This document shows, in pieces, positions 6,738-8,673 of a DNA stretch of 8,673 nucleotides. Under the pieces are notes generated by a model, which was not told where the DNA came from, did not search any database, and saw only the letters and a list, made by a program, of their open reading frames with translations. The position numbers were made by a program, and so were the translations under genes. Position 1 is the stretch's first letter, and every line of letters starts with the position of its first letter. Source of the DNA: Anaeroplasmataceae bacterium (lineage in GTDB: Bacteria > Bacillota_I > Bacilli_A > Acholeplasmatales > Anaeroplasmataceae); NCBI GenBank assembly GCA_029050385.1, contig JAIDMV010000246.1, positions 1 to 8,673 of the forward strand, in the 5' to 3' direction.

Positions 6738-8673
6738 TATTTCACCTCCTTAAAAATATATATACCTGCATCTTCCAAAACATATTGATCTTGTTTAAGA
6801 GAAGCTGCCCTATGTCCATCGAAAATCATTTCACTATGATTTAATAAAAACGTAAAGGGTTCTTGAGTGTTTTTCAATATAATTGTTAAGCGATATTCTG
6901 TTCCATCTAAGCAATAACAAACTCTATGCTCATTGGATAATTCTTCAACAAAAATCATTTTTCGTTCTATATCACAAGGATTTTGCATACGGAACTCAGG
7001 ATAATATCTACGAATTCTTAATAAGTCCTTTAATCCTTCAATATCTTCACTAAATCTATTTCTTCTTGCATAATCAAAGCGATTGATAGATCCTTCTGAT
7101 TTATAAGAATTTTCTACACCTTTCTTTGTACGATAAAATTCTTGACCTGCATGAATGAATACCACACCTAAAGAAACTGCTATAATTTGTAAAGCAACTC
7201 TTCCACCACGAATGGCTACTTCTTCACTAACTCCTGCAGCATATACCGCAAAATCAAACAGAGTATAATTATCGTGACATTCTACATAATTTATACTTTG
7301 GTTTGGGCTTTGAAATCTGTAACCTTCTTGTAAACTGCCTCCCATAAGATGAAAAATTTCTTTTGGTTGTGCCCCTTGCCCAAAAGCATACCCTAAACAA
7401 TGATTCCACTGACTTCCTTTGAATGTATCACGATACTTATCATTAAAGAATCCGTAATGCGGCATCTTATAAGAATTATAGGCATGAGGACGATAGGCAT
7501 CAGGGATCGTATTTGGCATATTCCAGCCTTCTCCATATAGTATAATATTTGGATCAATTTCCTTTAATTTATGATGTGCAGCTTTCAGTGTCTCCATATC
7601 TAAAAGTCCCATCAAGTCAAAACGAAAGCCTGATACTTGAAAAATTTTTGCCCAGTAAACTAGATTATCTACTATAAATCTTGAGCACATTCTTTTTTCA
7701 GTAGCTAAATCATTCCCACAGCCAGACACATTCGTATAATTTCCATAGGCATCCACTCTATAATAGTATCCTGGAACTAGTTTTTCAAATGGGAAATTTT
7801 TTCTGTCATAAACATGATTAAAGACAACATCCATAACAACGCGCATTCCTTTTTTATGAATCTCATCTATTAACCTCAAGTATTCATTTAAACGAGAATA
7901 GGCATCCTTAGGCTCGAAAGAGTACCAACCACTAGGAACAAAATATTGTTCTGGATTATAACCCCAGTTGTAATATAAATCTCTTTTCTTATCATCTACT
8001 CCACCAAAATCAAAAACAGGCATAAGCTGTAAATGTGTAACTCCTAGAGAGGAAATATAATTCAAACCTTTATGTTCTTCTTCGTCAACCAAGCCAAGAT
8101 ATGTACCCTTTAGTTCATTATTTAAATGGCTTGTCATATCTCTAATATGTGCCTCATAAATAACTGCATCTACAGGTTGACCAGAATAGAATGGCTTTTC
8201 ATGCTGTATTTTATAAAGTTTATTTAAATCAATGACATAATTAAATTCTCTATTTTCACTAGCAGATAGTCCATAAGGGTCCAATACCTTCTCATAGTAA
8301 TCAAATATTTTAACATAATAGACATAGCTTACTCCATCTAAATCTCCATCAACAGTTGCTTCCCATACTCCATGATTATGATAGTCAAGGTCTTTTCTGT
8401 CTAAACTCCCATCTGGATAAGATAAGCTTACATAAATTGATTTTGCAACAGGACTCCAAACTCGGAAGGTAGTTGATTCCTTTGAATAATCAAAACCTAG
8501 TTTTCCATCATAAAAATATTCAGATTCAAATTCAGTTGTTCTTACGATGCTTCCAGAGTACACAGGAACATGATGCTTCAAATCATCCACTATGAAATAA
8601 TTATGATGCAAAATCAGTTTAGAGTTTACTCTTAAACTAATCTTAACCATATTATGTTCACTATTAGTATAAT
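6737..8673 (-). CDS. pulA: Type I pullulanase / glycogen debranching enzyme, intracellular (5' end outside window)
   Basis: A GH13 enzyme that hydrolyses alpha-1,6 branch points in pullulan, glycogen or limit dextrins. Numbering from the ATG at 8648-8650: a CBM48-like beta domain (about 45-135), then the catalytic barrel with YNWGYNP (227-233, the type I pullulanase signature), DVVFNH (274-279), GFRFDLMG with nucleophile Asp345, GEGW with acid/base Glu374, and VECHDN with Asp460. A C-terminal beta domain ends at 637. I see no secretion signal in what is visible. The frame stays open upstream of that ATG to the right edge (Y-T-N-S-E-H-N), and no good ribosome binding site precedes it. Type I pullulanases usually have more sequence before the RTxEF segment seen here at 37-41. 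The true start is therefore probably beyond 8673. It is coupled to yhaM downstream. Confidence 0.95.
   Translation of the reverse strand, partial: YTNSEHNMVKISLRVNSKLILHHNYFIVDDLKHHVPVYSGSIVRTTEFESEYFYDGKLGFDYSKESTTFRVWSPVAKSIYVSLSYPDGSLDRKDLDYHNHGVWEATVDGDLDGVSYVYYVKIFDYYEKVLDPYGLSASENREFNYVIDLNKLYKIQHEKPFYSGQPVDAVIYEAHIRDMTSHLNNELKGTYLGLVDEEEHKGLNYISSLGVTHLQLMPVFDFGGVDDKKRDLYYNWGYNPEQYFVPSGWYSFEPKDAYSRLNEYLRLIDEIHKKGMRVVMDVVFNHVYDRKNFPFEKLVPGYYYRVDAYGNYTNVSGCGNDLATEKRMCSRFIVDNLVYWAKIFQVSGFRFDLMGLLDMETLKAAHHKLKEIDPNIILYGEGWNMPNTIPDAYRPHAYNSYKMPHYGFFNDKYRDTFKGSQWNHCLGYAFGQGAQPKEIFHLMGGSLQEGYRFQSPNQSINYVECHDNYTLFDFAVYAAGVSEEVAIRGGRVALQIIAVSLGVVFIHAGQEFYRTKKGVENSYKSEGSINRFDYARRNRFSEDIEGLKDLLRIRRYYPEFRMQNPCDIERKMIFVEELSNEHRVCYCLDGTEYRLTIILKNTQEPFTFLLNHSEMIFDGHRAASLKQDQYVLEDAGIYIFKEVK

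Overview
The window is AT-rich, with strong AAGGAGG-type ribosome binding sites, TAA and TGA used as stops, a T-box leader ahead of pheS, a four-cysteine PheS of the Bacillota type and a YhaM-family nuclease. This points to a low-GC Gram-positive bacterium (Bacillota). A gut-type lineage such as Erysipelotrichia would fit, but that is inference and cannot be settled from this sequence alone. Every supported gene lies on the minus strand, so the window reads from high to low coordinates.

Region 1 (8673 to 4507) is a tightly packed run of four genes. They are an intracellular type I pullulanase (5' end outside the window), a YhaM-like HD-domain 3'-5' exoribonuclease, and two membrane proteins of unknown function (136 and 313 residues). 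The junctions are a TAATG one-base overlap, a 3-base gap and an ATGA four-base overlap, which indicates one operon with translational coupling. Its promoter is not in view.

Region 2 (4506 to 803) is the phenylalanyl-tRNA synthetase operon. A good promoter (TTGAAA, 17-base spacer, TAGAAT) starts immediately after the upstream stop codon. It drives a complete T-box riboswitch with a UUC (Phe) specifier, an antiterminator whose bulge matches the ACCA end of tRNA-Phe, and a strong intrinsic terminator. pheS and pheT follow, one base apart. Uncharged tRNA-Phe should switch the leader to read-through and raise synthetase production.

Region 3 (802 to 1) holds a short AT-rich regulatory gap and a gene cut by the left edge. 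That gene encodes an XRE-type DNA-binding domain followed by an acidic linker, a four-cysteine zinc-ribbon-like segment and two predicted membrane spans. Three copies of a 13-base palindromic motif sit just upstream of it and are good candidates for its own operators.

Most of the window is ordinary. The parts most worth a second look are the apparently membrane-tethered regulator with its operator cluster, and the two unknown membrane proteins coupled to yhaM. I did not find a clear new system.
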